From the NCBI RefSeq assembly GCF_004339095.1, contig NZ_SMGQ01000016.1:1-64000 (forward strand): DNA of 64,000 nt, in the 5' to 3' direction. This DNA comes from Natranaerovirga hydrolytica (lineage in GTDB: Bacteria > Bacillota > Clostridia > Lachnospirales > DSM-24629). How positions within the stretch are numbered: position 1 is the first letter of the stretch; each line of letters opens with the position of its first letter. Shown here piece by piece: positions 9,547-17,765 of the stretch. The notes under the pieces were generated by a model. That model worked only from the letters and a program-made list of their open reading frames with translations, made no database searches and was not told the origin of the DNA. Position numbers and translations under genes: made by a program.

Positions 9547-10149
9547 TTATAAAAATGCATTGAGTGTTTCTATGGTTTTTTCTTTCATCAAACTATCAAG
9601 GTTATCTACTTTATGGATTAAATCTATGATTTTATCCATTTTATTTGATCGTTTATAAATTCGGGCTAATAAGATGTAATGTTCGCTAATATCTGTTTCA
9701 ATAGAGACGCCATATTCTAAAACTTTAGTAGCATCATCTATACGCTCTGATTCATATAAGAGTTTACCCCATTTTAAAAGAGATCTTAATAACCTTGTAT
9801 AATTGTCTTCATAAGAAGACAAAAGCTCTAAATTACTGGTGCCATATTTCAATTTAATATCTGTATTGGAATAGCCTTTTAGATTAATTAGTTTAAGATC
9901 ACTTATCTGAGTGATTTTATCTTGAATTGCTTTAATATCTTCATCATCTGTGTTAAAATCAAATGGTAAAGCATCTACAGGAATAGAAATATAATCTAAA
10001 TCATCAATATTTTTTTTTCGAACAAAATTAGATTCCGATTCCTTTTGCCAAAAGGCTTCTTTGGAAGAAAGGTGCTTTTTTGAAGTTTTATTAATTTTAA
10101 TTCTAAAAACAACAAGAAAAATAATAAATAATATTAAAATAATAGGCAT
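9547..10149 (-). CDS. Membrane-anchored TPR-like protein, function unknown
   Basis: About 200 residues from the ATG at 10149, chosen because AAAGGA lies about 11 nt upstream; ATG codons at 10161 and farther upstream are also in frame. One N-terminal membrane segment (MPIILILFIIFLVVF) is followed by a charged linker. The C-terminal 90 residues show helical repeats (LLKWGKLLYESERIDDATKVLEYG, then a second similar unit) that resemble tetratricopeptide pairs. No catalytic motif is visible. It ends 1 nt from the end of truA, on the opposite strand. Confidence 0.6.
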   Translation of the reverse strand: MPIILILFIIFLVVFRIKINKTSKKHLSSKEAFWQKESESNFVRKKNIDDLDYISIPVDALPFDFNTDDEDIKAIQDKITQISDLKLINLKGYSNTDIKLKYGTSNLELLSSYEDNYTRLLRSLLKWGKLLYESERIDDATKVLEYGVSIETDISEHYILLARIYKRSNKMDKIIDLIHKVDNLDSLMKEKTIETLNAFL

Positions 10150-10195
10150 TATCCGTACCATCCTTTGTATAAGAATTTTTTTAAGGAGGAATAAA

Positions 10196-10297
10196 ATGAA
10201 TATTATAGCTAGATTCAAAAAACAAATTGCTATTGCAATCGCATTAATAATGGTTACAACAACGGTTCTAAGTGTTGTAGCATATATTGGTTTTTAG
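10196..10297 (+). CDS. Small single-pass membrane peptide, 33 residues
   Basis: MNIIARFKKQIAIAIALIMV begins it: a short basic N-terminus, then one hydrophobic helix to the end (final residues VVAYIGF). AAGGAGG (10183-10189) lies 6 nt before the ATG, a strong ribosome site, which is the main evidence that it is real. It runs divergently from the 9547-10149 gene and overlaps the last 4 nt of pheA on the other strand. Possible roles include a small membrane regulator or a type I toxin-like peptide; neither is shown. Confidence 0.55.
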   Translation: MNIIARFKKQIAIAIALIMVTTTVLSVVAYIGF

Positions 10298-11115
10298 TTA
10301 ACCCCACTTTTATAATTACCCAATAGCTTAAAGTACATGCAATCGGTTTTCATAGAATCGATTGCCTTTTTTATGGAAGGATTATTAAGATTGCCTTCAA
10401 AATCAATATAAAAATAATACTGCCAAGGTGTATGAACAACAGGTCTGGACTCAATCTTTAACATATTGATATCAAAGTCAGAAAAATATTTCAAGGCGCT
10501 GTACAAGGCACCTGCCTTATGTTCAGTTGTAAAAACAACACTAATTTTGTCGCAAGAACTATTCACCTTTAAGTTTTTACCCAGCACAATAAATCTTGTG
10601 GTATTGGTTGTATTGTAATTAATATGATTAGCAAGAATGTTCAGATCATATATTTGGGCAGCTTTTTGACTGCTTATAGAAGCAATAGAAAGATCATCCG
10701 CCTGTTTAACATATTCTGCACTACTTGCTGTGCTATAATAAGGGACCAGTTCCCAACCGTGCTGATCAAGATACGGTTTGCTTTGTTCAAAAGCTTGAGG
10801 GTGAGAATAGACCTTTTTAATGGTGTCTAAGGTAGCTTTTTTAGAACCTAATAAGTGGTGCTCCACCTTGACATAAACTTCTCCAACGATATGATAAGGG
10901 TACTTGTTAAGTAAGTCGTAAATGGCGTTTACAGCACCAGTAGAAGAGTTTTCAATAGGTACAACACCGTATGGAATGCTCTCATCTTCTAATAACTTAA
11001 AGACCCCTTCAAATTTTTCGTTATTTATAGCATGAACATCATTTGGAAAATAATCTAATAATGCTTGTTCACTAAAGGAACCAGGAACACCGTAATATGC
11101 AACATTTATACTCAA
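10294..11115 (-). CDS. pheA: Prephenate dehydratase with ACT domain
   Basis: About 273 residues. The N-terminal catalytic domain begins INVAYYGVPGSFSEQA and includes PIENSSTGAV; the C-terminal ACT domain includes KIESRPVVHTPWQYYFYIDF, the phenylalanine-binding ESRP motif. It converts prephenate to phenylpyruvate and is normally feedback-inhibited by Phe. TTG at 11115 is preferred as start because AGGTG lies 6-7 nt upstream; GTG at 11124 is the alternative. It is divergent from the aromatic attenuator and DAHP synthase gene, so two steps of the same pathway flank one control region. Confidence 0.93.
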   Translation of the reverse strand: MSINVAYYGVPGSFSEQALLDYFPNDVHAINNEKFEGVFKLLEDESIPYGVVPIENSSTGAVNAIYDLLNKYPYHIVGEVYVKVEHHLLGSKKATLDTIKKVYSHPQAFEQSKPYLDQHGWELVPYYSTASSAEYVKQADDLSIASISSQKAAQIYDLNILANHINYNTTNTTRFIVLGKNLKVNSSCDKISVVFTTEHKAGALYSALKYFSDFDINMLKIESRPVVHTPWQYYFYIDFEGNLNNPSIKKAIDSMKTDCMYFKLLGNYKSGVN

Positions 11116-11275
11116 AAAAATCACCTATCTTTATATTAAAATTAGTACAAAAAAATTGATTATGATTGTTTTTTCTAATATAAACTATACAAGAAAAAAA
11201 CAATTAAATCAAGAAGTATATGGTATTAGATCAGTGGTATAAAAAGAATTGGTAATAAAAAATACAAAAAAACTC

Positions 11276-11304
11276 TTGACAAAAGACTTGAAATTGAATA
11301 ATAT
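11276..11304 (+). promoter_or_regulatory. Promoter of the aromatic leader and DAHP synthase operon
   Basis: TTGACA (11276-11281), a 17-bp spacer and TAATAT (11299-11304). A second candidate, TTAACA (11380-11385), 18 bp, TATAAT (11404-11409), lies nearer the leader peptide. Either would give a long leader RNA containing the peptide gene at 11453 and the terminator at 11632. The rest of 11116-11452 shows no gene. Confidence 0.65.
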
Positions 11305-11452
11305 AGGTAGTAACCAAAATATAAATTGTTAAAATATTTAAGAAATGATTTTGGTCAATACACTATAAACTTACAAATCTTAACATAAAGTTGAGATAAT
11401 AGTTATAATACAACTTTTGAATAGAACAAAAGGATGTATGGAGGTCGTTATA

Positions 11453-11611
11453 ATGAATAACCAAAAGACTAAATTAAAATTAATTGTTAATACATTTTAT
11501 TTTTACTTTTTTAGCTGGGGCTTTTATTTTTGGAGCGCGAGCTACTTTACATGTAAAAAACTAAATGGTATGTATCAATTTTTTAAGAGTCCAAAGGTTA
11601 TTTATAATTAA
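11453..11611 (+). CDS. Aromatic-rich leader peptide (putative attenuator peptide)
   Basis: 52 residues from ATG 11453, with GGAGGT 7 nt upstream. Residues 15-32 contain 7 Phe, 4 Tyr and 2 Trp out of 18 (it reads FYFYFFSWGFYFW and on). It is not like any protein family I know. It ends 20 nt before an intrinsic terminator and about 145 nt before the DAHP synthase gene, the first enzyme of aromatic synthesis. Inference: ribosome stalling on the Phe/Tyr/Trp codons, when charged aromatic tRNAs are scarce, would prevent the terminator from forming. This logic is well known for pheL and trpL in enterobacteria; Firmicutes more often use T-box or TRAP control. Confidence 0.75.
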   Translation: MNNQKTKLKLIVNTFYFYFFSWGFYFWSASYFTCKKLNGMYQFFKSPKVIYN

Positions 11612-11631
11612 TATATAATTACTTTGTATCT

Positions 11632-11659
11632 AAAGAGCTCTTAATAGGGCTCTTTTTTT
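11632..11659 (+). terminator. Attenuator terminator before DAHP synthase
   Basis: AAAGAGCTC (11632-11640) pairs with GGGCTCTTT (11647-11655) around the loop TTAATA; the T run extends to 11659. GAGC segments at 11533-11536 and 11539-11542, inside the leader peptide gene just after the aromatic codons, are complementary to the GCTC of the terminator and could take part in an antiterminator. Confidence 0.8.
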
Positions 11660-11755
11660 AATGGTTAATCATTTTTAGAATAAAAAATTATCTTAATGCG
11701 CATAAGATAATAGTCACTATTATTAAAATAAAAAAATTAAATGGAGGTCATGGAT

Positions 11756-12751
11756 ATGGTCATTGTATTAAAACCAAAAACTCAAAGGGAAGTCATTAAT
11801 TCATTAATAAAAACAATTGAAAAGAAAGGCATTACAGTACATGAAACAATAGGAGAAAATTACAGTATATTAGGATTAGTTGGAGATACGAGCCAACTTA
11901 ATCAAGAGCAATTTGAAGCCCATGATTGCGTAGAAAGAGCCATGAGGGTACAACATCCTTTTAAGCTTGCCAATAAGCTGTTTCATCCAGAGGATACCAT
12001 TATACAAGTAGACGATGTAAAAATTGGTGGGGGAAATAAAGCCATCATTGCAGGACCTTGCTCTATTGAATCAGAAGAGCAATTATTAACCATTGCTAAA
12101 GCTGTAAAAGAGTCTGGAGCCAATATATTAAGAGGTGGTGCGTACAAACCGAGAAGTTCACCATATAGTTTCCAAGGCTTAGGAGAAGAAGGCTTGAAAT
12201 TACTCAAAAAGGCAAAAGAGTTGACAGGTTTACCAACTATAACAGAAGCTATTTGTTTAGATACCATTGAAAAAGTAGCAGAGTACGCTGACTTTATACA
12301 AATTGGTGCTAGAAACATGCAAAACTTTGCTCTTCTTAAAAAAGCAGGACAATACAATAAGCCAGTTGTTCTTAAAAGAGGGTTAAGTGCAACAATGGAA
12401 GAATGGTTAATGTCCGCGGAGTACATTATGGCAGAAGGTAACCATCAAGTTATTCTGTGTGAAAGAGGTATAAGAACATTTGAAACCTATACTAGAAATA
12501 CCCTAGATTTAAGTGCGGTGCCAGTAGTAAAAGAAATGAGTCACTTACCAGTTATTGTAGATCCAAGTCACGCAGCAGGTAAATGGTCCATGGTTGAACC
12601 ATTGTCAAAAGCTGCCATTGCAGTAGGAGCAGATGGATTAATGATAGAAGTTCATCATGAACCAGAATGTGCCTTAAGTGATGGTGCTCAATCTTTGAAA
12701 CCAGAAAAATTTAATAAATTGATGAAAAAATTAAATGCTATGGCATTATAA
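11756..12751 (+). CDS. aroF: 3-deoxy-7-phosphoheptulonate (DAHP) synthase with N-terminal regulatory domain
   Basis: 331 residues from ATG 11756; GGAGGT (11743-11748) lies 7-8 nt upstream, while ATGs at 11741 and 11750 are too close to it. The first 70 residues form a ferredoxin-like regulatory domain as in type I-beta enzymes such as that of Thermotoga. The catalytic barrel shows AGPCSIES, GGAYKPRSSPYSFQG and VDPSHAAGK. It joins phosphoenolpyruvate and erythrose 4-phosphate, the first step of the shikimate pathway. Expression is probably set by the upstream attenuator, activity by aromatic amino acids on the N-terminal domain. Confidence 0.95.
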   Translation: MVIVLKPKTQREVINSLIKTIEKKGITVHETIGENYSILGLVGDTSQLNQEQFEAHDCVERAMRVQHPFKLANKLFHPEDTIIQVDDVKIGGGNKAIIAGPCSIESEEQLLTIAKAVKESGANILRGGAYKPRSSPYSFQGLGEEGLKLLKKAKELTGLPTITEAICLDTIEKVAEYADFIQIGARNMQNFALLKKAGQYNKPVVLKRGLSATMEEWLMSAEYIMAEGNHQVILCERGIRTFETYTRNTLDLSAVPVVKEMSHLPVIVDPSHAAGKWSMVEPLSKAAIAVGADGLMIEVHHEPECALSDGAQSLKPEKFNKLMKKLNAMAL

Positions 12752-12764
12752 TCAATAATCATTA

Positions 12765-12796
12765 CGAAGGAATGGCTTAGCCATTCCTTCGCACAT
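12765..12796 (+). terminator. Terminator after DAHP synthase
   Basis: CGAAGGAATGGC (12765-12776) and GCCATTCCTTCG (12780-12791) pair perfectly over 12 bp with a TTA loop. The following T-rich tract is interrupted. Confidence 0.8.
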
Positions 12797-12909
12797 TTTA
12801 TTCTTTTATGTCTAAAAAATATAATCATATATTTTATAAAACGACGTATAATTAATGGTAATTATAGGATAATAATATATGAGTTATATAGACTTAAGGA
12901 GGAAAAAAT

Positions 12910-14484
12910 GTGGAACAGATGAAAAATAATCAAACAAAGAAAATATTCTTTACAATCACCATAGGGGTAATAATATTTTTTGCAGTATTTTTTATAGTAG
13001 GATATACATATGTGAACAGTAGTGTAGATAATGATACTATAAGTGAAGGGATTTTTATTAACAATATCAGCATGGGTGGCTATACAAAAGCAGAGGCTTA
13101 TGAAATAATAGATGAAATAGTAGAAGAAATTAAAAACAATACATTAACGTTATATTATGAGGATTATACAGAAGAAATTCCTTATAGCGCGTTAGAATTT
13201 GAAATAATAAATAAAGAGATTATTGACGATATTTTTAGAATTGGAAAAGAAGGCAATCTTTTAAAAAGGTACAGAGAAATCAAAAATATAGAAAAAAATA
13301 CAAAGCAATATGAGTTAGAAATAAATTATAATGAAGACAATATAGATACTATATTAGAAAGCCTTAAAAATCACTTTTCTATAAATCCAAAAAATGCTAT
13401 AATACAAAGAATAAACAATGAATTTGTAATAGAAGAAGAGACCATAGGATATGAATTTGAATATGAAGCTACAAAAGAAAAAATACGCTCATCTATTCTA
13501 GAGCCTTATGAAGATGTAGAAGTGGAATTAGTCGTCAATGAAATTATTCCAGACTATACAAAAGCCTATTACGAACAATTAAAAGAGCCAATAGGAATGT
13601 TTTCTACAAGCTTTAATATTAATGACAATCAAAGGACTCTTAATTTAAAAGTTGGCTCTAGTAAAATTACAGGGACATTATTACATCCTAATGAAGTTAT
13701 ATCAGCAATAGATCAATTAGGCCCTATCAATTCAGAAAATGGTTACCATCCAGCACCGATTATTATTAATGGAAGAATAGAAGATGGTGTTGGTGGAGGC
13801 GTATGTCAAATTGCTACAACATTATACAATGCGGCATTATTAGCAGAACTAGAAATTTTAGAAAGGTCCAATCACTCCATGCCTGTTTCCTATATAGAAA
13901 AAGGAAAAGATGCAGCTGTAGCAACAGGGATATTAGATTTAAAGATAAAAAATTCTTATGAATTTCCTATTTATATAGAAAGTTATGTAGAAGGTAATAA
14001 ACTTTATGCCATCGTTTATGGAATGGAAACAAGAAATGCCAATCAAGAAATTGTTTTTGAGCCTGTTTTAATCGAAGCCATAGAACCACCACCAGCAAAT
14101 ATCATTAAAGACGATACTTTGTTTGAAGGAGAAAAAATAGAGGAGCAAAAAGCAATAAGAGGGTACAAAGTTAAACTATATAAGCATATTTACCAAAATG
14201 GTGAAATATTAGACACCCAATTGGTCAACAACAGCACTTATAGAGCAACACCAGCAACCATAAGAATAGGAACAAAAAAACAAAATCAAAATTCAGTAAC
14301 ACCAACATCATCAAATCCTGTTCAAAATGATGATTTAAAGGAAAACCAAGAAGAAAAAAAAGAAATTATACAAGAAGACAATAAAGAAGAAGACAATAAA
14401 AGGGAAGAAACCATCCATGATTTAGTAGATGAAATACTTCAAAGCTTACAAAGTAGAGATGAAGAAATAAATGACTTAGAATAA
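12910..14484 (+). CDS. VanW-family cell-envelope protein
   Basis: 524 residues. One N-terminal membrane segment (about 13-33), then a peptidoglycan-binding-type domain (about 40-215), then the VanW domain with DGVGGGVCQIATTLYNAAL and the NHSMPV block. A 60-residue acidic, low-complexity tail ends it. VanW proteins are common envelope proteins of Clostridia; biochemical role is unknown, and presence here says nothing about vancomycin resistance. GTG 12910 is taken as start because AAGGAGG lies 7 nt upstream; ATG 12919 would be 16 nt away. A single gene. Confidence 0.88.
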   Translation: MEQMKNNQTKKIFFTITIGVIIFFAVFFIVGYTYVNSSVDNDTISEGIFINNISMGGYTKAEAYEIIDEIVEEIKNNTLTLYYEDYTEEIPYSALEFEIINKEIIDDIFRIGKEGNLLKRYREIKNIEKNTKQYELEINYNEDNIDTILESLKNHFSINPKNAIIQRINNEFVIEEETIGYEFEYEATKEKIRSSILEPYEDVEVELVVNEIIPDYTKAYYEQLKEPIGMFSTSFNINDNQRTLNLKVGSSKITGTLLHPNEVISAIDQLGPINSENGYHPAPIIINGRIEDGVGGGVCQIATTLYNAALLAELEILERSNHSMPVSYIEKGKDAAVATGILDLKIKNSYEFPIYIESYVEGNKLYAIVYGMETRNANQEIVFEPVLIEAIEPPPANIIKDDTLFEGEKIEEQKAIRGYKVKLYKHIYQNGEILDTQLVNNSTYRATPATIRIGTKKQNQNSVTPTSSNPVQNDDLKENQEEKKEIIQEDNKEEDNKREETIHDLVDEILQSLQSRDEEINDLE

Positions 14485-14532
14485 AGGCAGAAAGGAGGAT
14501 GTTGACAAAAAAGTTGTCAATATATACAAAAG

Positions 14533-15519
14533 ATGGAAGTTGGAAAAATATCAGAAACGGTTTTGAAAAGGTCGGTACTCAAACAAATTCAAAAACGAAG
14601 AGAAGAGGTTATAATAAGACCAGGTGTTGGGGAGGACTGTTCTTTACTACAATTAGAGCCAGATGAACTCTTTGTGGTAACAACAGACCCCATTACTGGG
14701 GCGACACAAGATATAGGTGAGTTAGCCATTCATATAAGTGCTAACGATTTAGCGTCTAGTGGCGCAGAACCAGTAGGGGTCTTAGTAACCATATTATTAC
14801 CTGAAGGATCCACTGAAAAGGTATTAAAAGAAATAATGAAAGATATAGAAAAAACTTGTGAAAGTATAAATATAGAAGTAATAGGTGGACATACAGAAGT
14901 AACACAAGCTGTAAATCAACCTATTGTTTCTGTAACAGGTATTGGAAAATGCAAAAATGACCATGTTATTACTTCAAGTGGTGCAAAAGAAGGACAAGAC
15001 ATTGTAATGACAAAATCAGCAGGTCTTGAAGGCACGGCAATTATAGCAAAAGAAAAAGAAAAAGAGTTGTCTTTAAAATACAAACAAGCTTTTATAGATA
15101 ATGCTCAAAAATTTAGTGACGCATTATCCGTTATAAAAGAAAGCCAAATAGCAAAAGAATATGAAGCTACAGCAATGCATGATGTAACGGAAGGTGGGAT
15201 TTTTGGTGCTTTATGGGAATTAGCAAGCTCTTCAAAAGTCGGTTTTGAAGTAGAGTTAGACAAGATACCCATTAAACAAGAAACCATAGAAATATGCGAG
15301 CATTTTGACCTTAATCCATATAAACTCATATCTAGTGGTGTGTTACTAATTACTACATATAAAGGAAAAGAGTTGATACAGGCGTTAGAAAAAGCTCATA
15401 TAGAAGCCAGTATCATTGGTAAGGTGAATCAGACAAAAGCAAAAGAAATCGTCATTAATGGCCATAAGAGAACATTAGAACCACCAAAGAGTGATGAGCT
15501 GTATAAATTATATAATTAG
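14533..15519 (+). CDS. AIR synthase-related protein (HypE/PurM-like fold)
   Basis: 328 residues. RPGVGEDCSLL, TTDPITG and AIHISANDLASSGAEP are the N-terminal ATP-binding features of the PurM/HypE/SelD superfamily; the C-terminal half has MHDVTEGGIFGALWEL. No other hydrogenase maturation genes are nearby, so a HypE role is not supported; the substrate is unknown. The start is odd: AAAGGAGG (14491-14498) is 34 nt before the ATG, and the gap contains a 7-bp hairpin (TTGACAA/TTGTCAA). The frame is closed by TGA at 14503, so the start cannot be farther upstream. Confidence 0.82.
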   Translation: MEVGKISETVLKRSVLKQIQKRREEVIIRPGVGEDCSLLQLEPDELFVVTTDPITGATQDIGELAIHISANDLASSGAEPVGVLVTILLPEGSTEKVLKEIMKDIEKTCESINIEVIGGHTEVTQAVNQPIVSVTGIGKCKNDHVITSSGAKEGQDIVMTKSAGLEGTAIIAKEKEKELSLKYKQAFIDNAQKFSDALSVIKESQIAKEYEATAMHDVTEGGIFGALWELASSSKVGFEVELDKIPIKQETIEICEHFDLNPYKLISSGVLLITTYKGKELIQALEKAHIEASIIGKVNQTKAKEIVINGHKRTLEPPKSDELYKLYN

Positions 15520-15530
15520 GAGGTTTTATT

Positions 15531-16013
15531 ATGAAAAAGCAAATTTTAGAAGCATTAGAGAAAAATGCTAAAGCATCTATAAAAGATTTGTCTGTTATTT
15601 TAGGTGAAGATGAATCGGTTATAGAAAAAGAAATTAGTGAAATGGAAAAAGAAAAAATTATTTGTGGGTACCATACCTTAATTAACTGGGAAAAAACCAA
15701 TAAAGACTCTGTTGTAGCACTAATAGAGTTAAAGGTCACACCACAAAGAGGACAAGGATTTGATAAGATCGCCGAGAGAATTTATCGTTTCAAAGAAGTA
15801 AAATCCGTTTATCTTATGTCAGGTGGCTTTGACTTAACAGTGATCATAGAAGGTAAAACAATGAAAGAAGTTGCCTTATTTGTTGCTCAAAAGCTAGCAC
15901 CTTTAGAAGCTGTTATAAGTACAGCAACACATTTTGTATTAAAAAAATACAAAGAACATGGAATAATCCTTGAAGAAGAAGATAAAGATGAAAGGATGTT
16001 GATTTCCCCATGA
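15531..16013 (+). CDS. Lrp/AsnC-family transcriptional regulator
   Basis: 160 residues. N-terminal winged helix-turn-helix (about 1-50, ALEKNAKASIKDLSVILGED) and a C-terminal RAM/ligand-sensing domain (about 65-145, MSGGFDLTVIIEG). Overlaps the aminotransferase by 4 nt (ATGA type), a pairing often seen for Lrp-like regulators and an aminotransferase. Likely senses an amino acid; which one is not visible. AGGAGG lies 8 nt before the start. Confidence 0.92.
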   Translation: MKKQILEALEKNAKASIKDLSVILGEDESVIEKEISEMEKEKIICGYHTLINWEKTNKDSVVALIELKVTPQRGQGFDKIAERIYRFKEVKSVYLMSGGFDLTVIIEGKTMKEVALFVAQKLAPLEAVISTATHFVLKKYKEHGIILEEEDKDERMLISP

Positions 16014-17170
16014 GAAAATTATTATCTGATAGAGTAGAGCAAATCAAACCTTCAGGCATAAGAAAGTTTTTTGATATTGTTACAGAAATGGAAGATGCCA
16101 TATCTTTAGGAGTAGGAGAACCTGATTTTGATACACCTTGGCATATAAGAGAAGAAGGTATTTACTCATTAGAAAAAGGAAGAACTTTTTATACATCTAA
16201 TGCAGGTTTAATAGAGTTAAGACAAGAAATATCCAAGTATTTAGAGCGTAAAATAGATGTAGAGTATGATTACAATAATGAGATTATAGTAACAGTAGGC
16301 GGTAGTGAGGGCATTGACTTAACATTAAGAACATTGGTTAATCCTGGAGATGAGGTTATCATTCCTCAACCTAGCTTTGTAGCCTACGAACCCTGTGCCA
16401 TATTATCAGGTGGAACACCAGTCACCATCCCTTTAAAAGAAGAAAATGAATTTAAACTGACAAAAGAAGAATTGTTAAATGCAATTACCCCTAAGAGCAA
16501 AGTCCTCATATTACCTTTTCCGAATAATCCTACAGGTGCAATAATGGGAAAAGAAGAGATAGAAGAAATTGCACAAATTGCTATTGACAATGATTTGATT
16601 GTTTTATCAGATGAAATTTATGCAGAATTAACTTATAATGGGAAACATTTCTCTATTGCAAGTGTAGATGGCATGAGAGAAAGAACCATTATTATTAATG
16701 GGTTTTCAAAATCTTACGCTATGACAGGGTGGCGTTTAGGTTATGCAGCAGGACCAAAAGAAATCATAGGGCCTATGACAAAGATTCATCAATATGCTAT
16801 TATGTCAAGTCCTACCATCAGTCAATATGCTGCTATAGAAGCATTAAAGCGTGGAGAAGAAGATATAGAAGAAATGAAAAAAGCCTACAACCAGAGGAGA
16901 AAATACCTCATTCACACATTCAACGAGATAGGATTAGATTGCTTTGAACCCTTAGGCGCATTTTATGTCTTTCCAAGTATTAAAAAGCTGAATATGACAT
17001 CAGATGAATTTGCCACTTCATTATTAAAAGAAGAAAAAGTAGCTGTTGTGCCTGGTACAGCATTTGGTGAATGCGGAGATGGTTTTGTAAGGTGTTCGTA
17101 TGCCTATTCTCTAGAAACTTTGAAAATAGCAATGGAAAGAATAGAAAATTTTGTAAAAAAAAGAATATAA
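16010..17170 (+). CDS. Class I/II pyridoxal-phosphate aminotransferase
   Basis: 386 residues, the usual size. VGGSEGIDLTLR binds the PLP phosphate, PFPNNPTGA and SDEIYAELTY are family motifs, and NGFSKSYAMTGWRLGY contains the PLP Lys. Related to the PatA/aspartate aminotransferase group. Substrate is unresolved; coupling to an Lrp regulator suggests an amino-acid pathway. Confidence 0.92.
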   Translation: MRKLLSDRVEQIKPSGIRKFFDIVTEMEDAISLGVGEPDFDTPWHIREEGIYSLEKGRTFYTSNAGLIELRQEISKYLERKIDVEYDYNNEIIVTVGGSEGIDLTLRTLVNPGDEVIIPQPSFVAYEPCAILSGGTPVTIPLKEENEFKLTKEELLNAITPKSKVLILPFPNNPTGAIMGKEEIEEIAQIAIDNDLIVLSDEIYAELTYNGKHFSIASVDGMRERTIIINGFSKSYAMTGWRLGYAAGPKEIIGPMTKIHQYAIMSSPTISQYAAIEALKRGEEDIEEMKKAYNQRRKYLIHTFNEIGLDCFEPLGAFYVFPSIKKLNMTSDEFATSLLKEEKVAVVPGTAFGECGDGFVRCSYAYSLETLKIAMERIENFVKKRI

Positions 17171-17178
17171 AATACAAA

Positions 17179-17208
17179 AAACCTCCAAACTTAACTATTT
17201 GGAGGTTT
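17179..17208. terminator. Bidirectional terminator between aminotransferase and Fur-family gene
   Basis: AAACCTCCAAA (17179-17189) pairs with TTTGGAGGTTT (17198-17208). A run of A on the left and T on the right serve both strands. The right arm lies inside the last codons of the minus-strand gene. Confidence 0.8.
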
Positions 17209-17611
17209 TACATTTTTTACAATAACCGTAAAAGTAAAGTTTTTCGCTTATAATATCAAAATCTGTTTCGTCTTGAATTTCTGAAGTGATATTGTCTAAG
17301 ACTTTTGTATCAAGGTCTTCTACAGAATTACATTTTAAACAAATGGCATGAGGATGAGGACTAATCGTTGCATCATATCTAAAGCTGTCTTCGCCAACGT
17401 TTAACTCCTCTACTAAATCAGATTTTTTTAATGTATCAAGTGTCTTATATACAGTGGCTAAACTCATTGTGGGATGCGTGGGCTGTAAAGCCTTGTATAT
17501 TGTTTCTGCACTAGGGTGATTACGAGTGTTGTATAAAATGCCAAAGATGGCAAGTCTCTGTGGTGTTACTTTTAATTTTTTTGCTTTTAGCATTTCAGCT
17601 AATTTTTCCAT
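17195..17611 (-). CDS. Fur-family metal/peroxide regulator, PerR-like
   Basis: 138 residues. Winged helix with KVTPQRLAIFGIL and TVYKTLDTL (recognition helix), then the metal-binding part: HPHAICLKCN and a C-terminal CKKCK, the two CxxC pairs that hold structural zinc. It looks most like PerR, which represses peroxide defence genes and is inactivated by oxidation of its iron-site histidines; the assignment within the family is an inference. A palindrome upstream (17637-17653) could be its own operator. Confidence 0.88.
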   Translation of the reverse strand: MEKLAEMLKAKKLKVTPQRLAIFGILYNTRNHPSAETIYKALQPTHPTMSLATVYKTLDTLKKSDLVEELNVGEDSFRYDATISPHPHAICLKCNSVEDLDTKVLDNITSEIQDETDFDIISEKLYFYGYCKKCKTSK

Positions 17612-17636
17612 ACAATCGATCTCCTTAGGAAAACTA

Positions 17637-17653
17637 TTATTACTTACTAATAA
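17637..17653. promoter_or_regulatory. Candidate Fur/PerR-type operator
   Basis: TTATTA-CTTAC-TAATAA, a perfect 6-bp inverted repeat with a 5-nt centre, 26 nt upstream of the PerR-like gene. Fur and PerR boxes are AT-rich dyads of this kind, but the region is AT-rich anyway. Confidence 0.35.
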
Positions 17654-17705
17654 ATATAATATAATATTTGCGTCTATTTGTCAATAGAAATATACAGTAA
17701 TTTTG

Positions 17706-17735
17706 TTGGAAAAGCTGTGTAAATTATGGTAAAAT
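17706..17735 (+). promoter_or_regulatory. Promoter of cheX-trmL
   Basis: TTGGAA (17706-17711), 18-bp spacer, TAAAAT (17730-17735), with a TG extension just before the -10. Confidence 0.5.
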
Positions 17736-17765
17736 AGTTCTAAAGCCAACTAAGGAGGACAACCT

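Noticed and set aside
11116-11452. T-box or TRAP site upstream of the DAHP synthase gene
   Set aside because: I found no T-box sequence (AGGGUGGNACCGCG) and no GAG/UAG repeat series; the aromatic leader peptide explains the terminator better.
12910-14484. Vancomycin resistance gene (because of the VanW domain)
   Set aside because: No vanR/S/H/A/X-type genes nearby; VanW-domain proteins are ordinary in Clostridia.
14533-15519. Hydrogenase maturation factor HypE
   Set aside because: Fold is shared, but no other hyp or hydrogenase gene is near, and the typical HypE C-terminal cysteine is not seen (the protein ends YKLYN).
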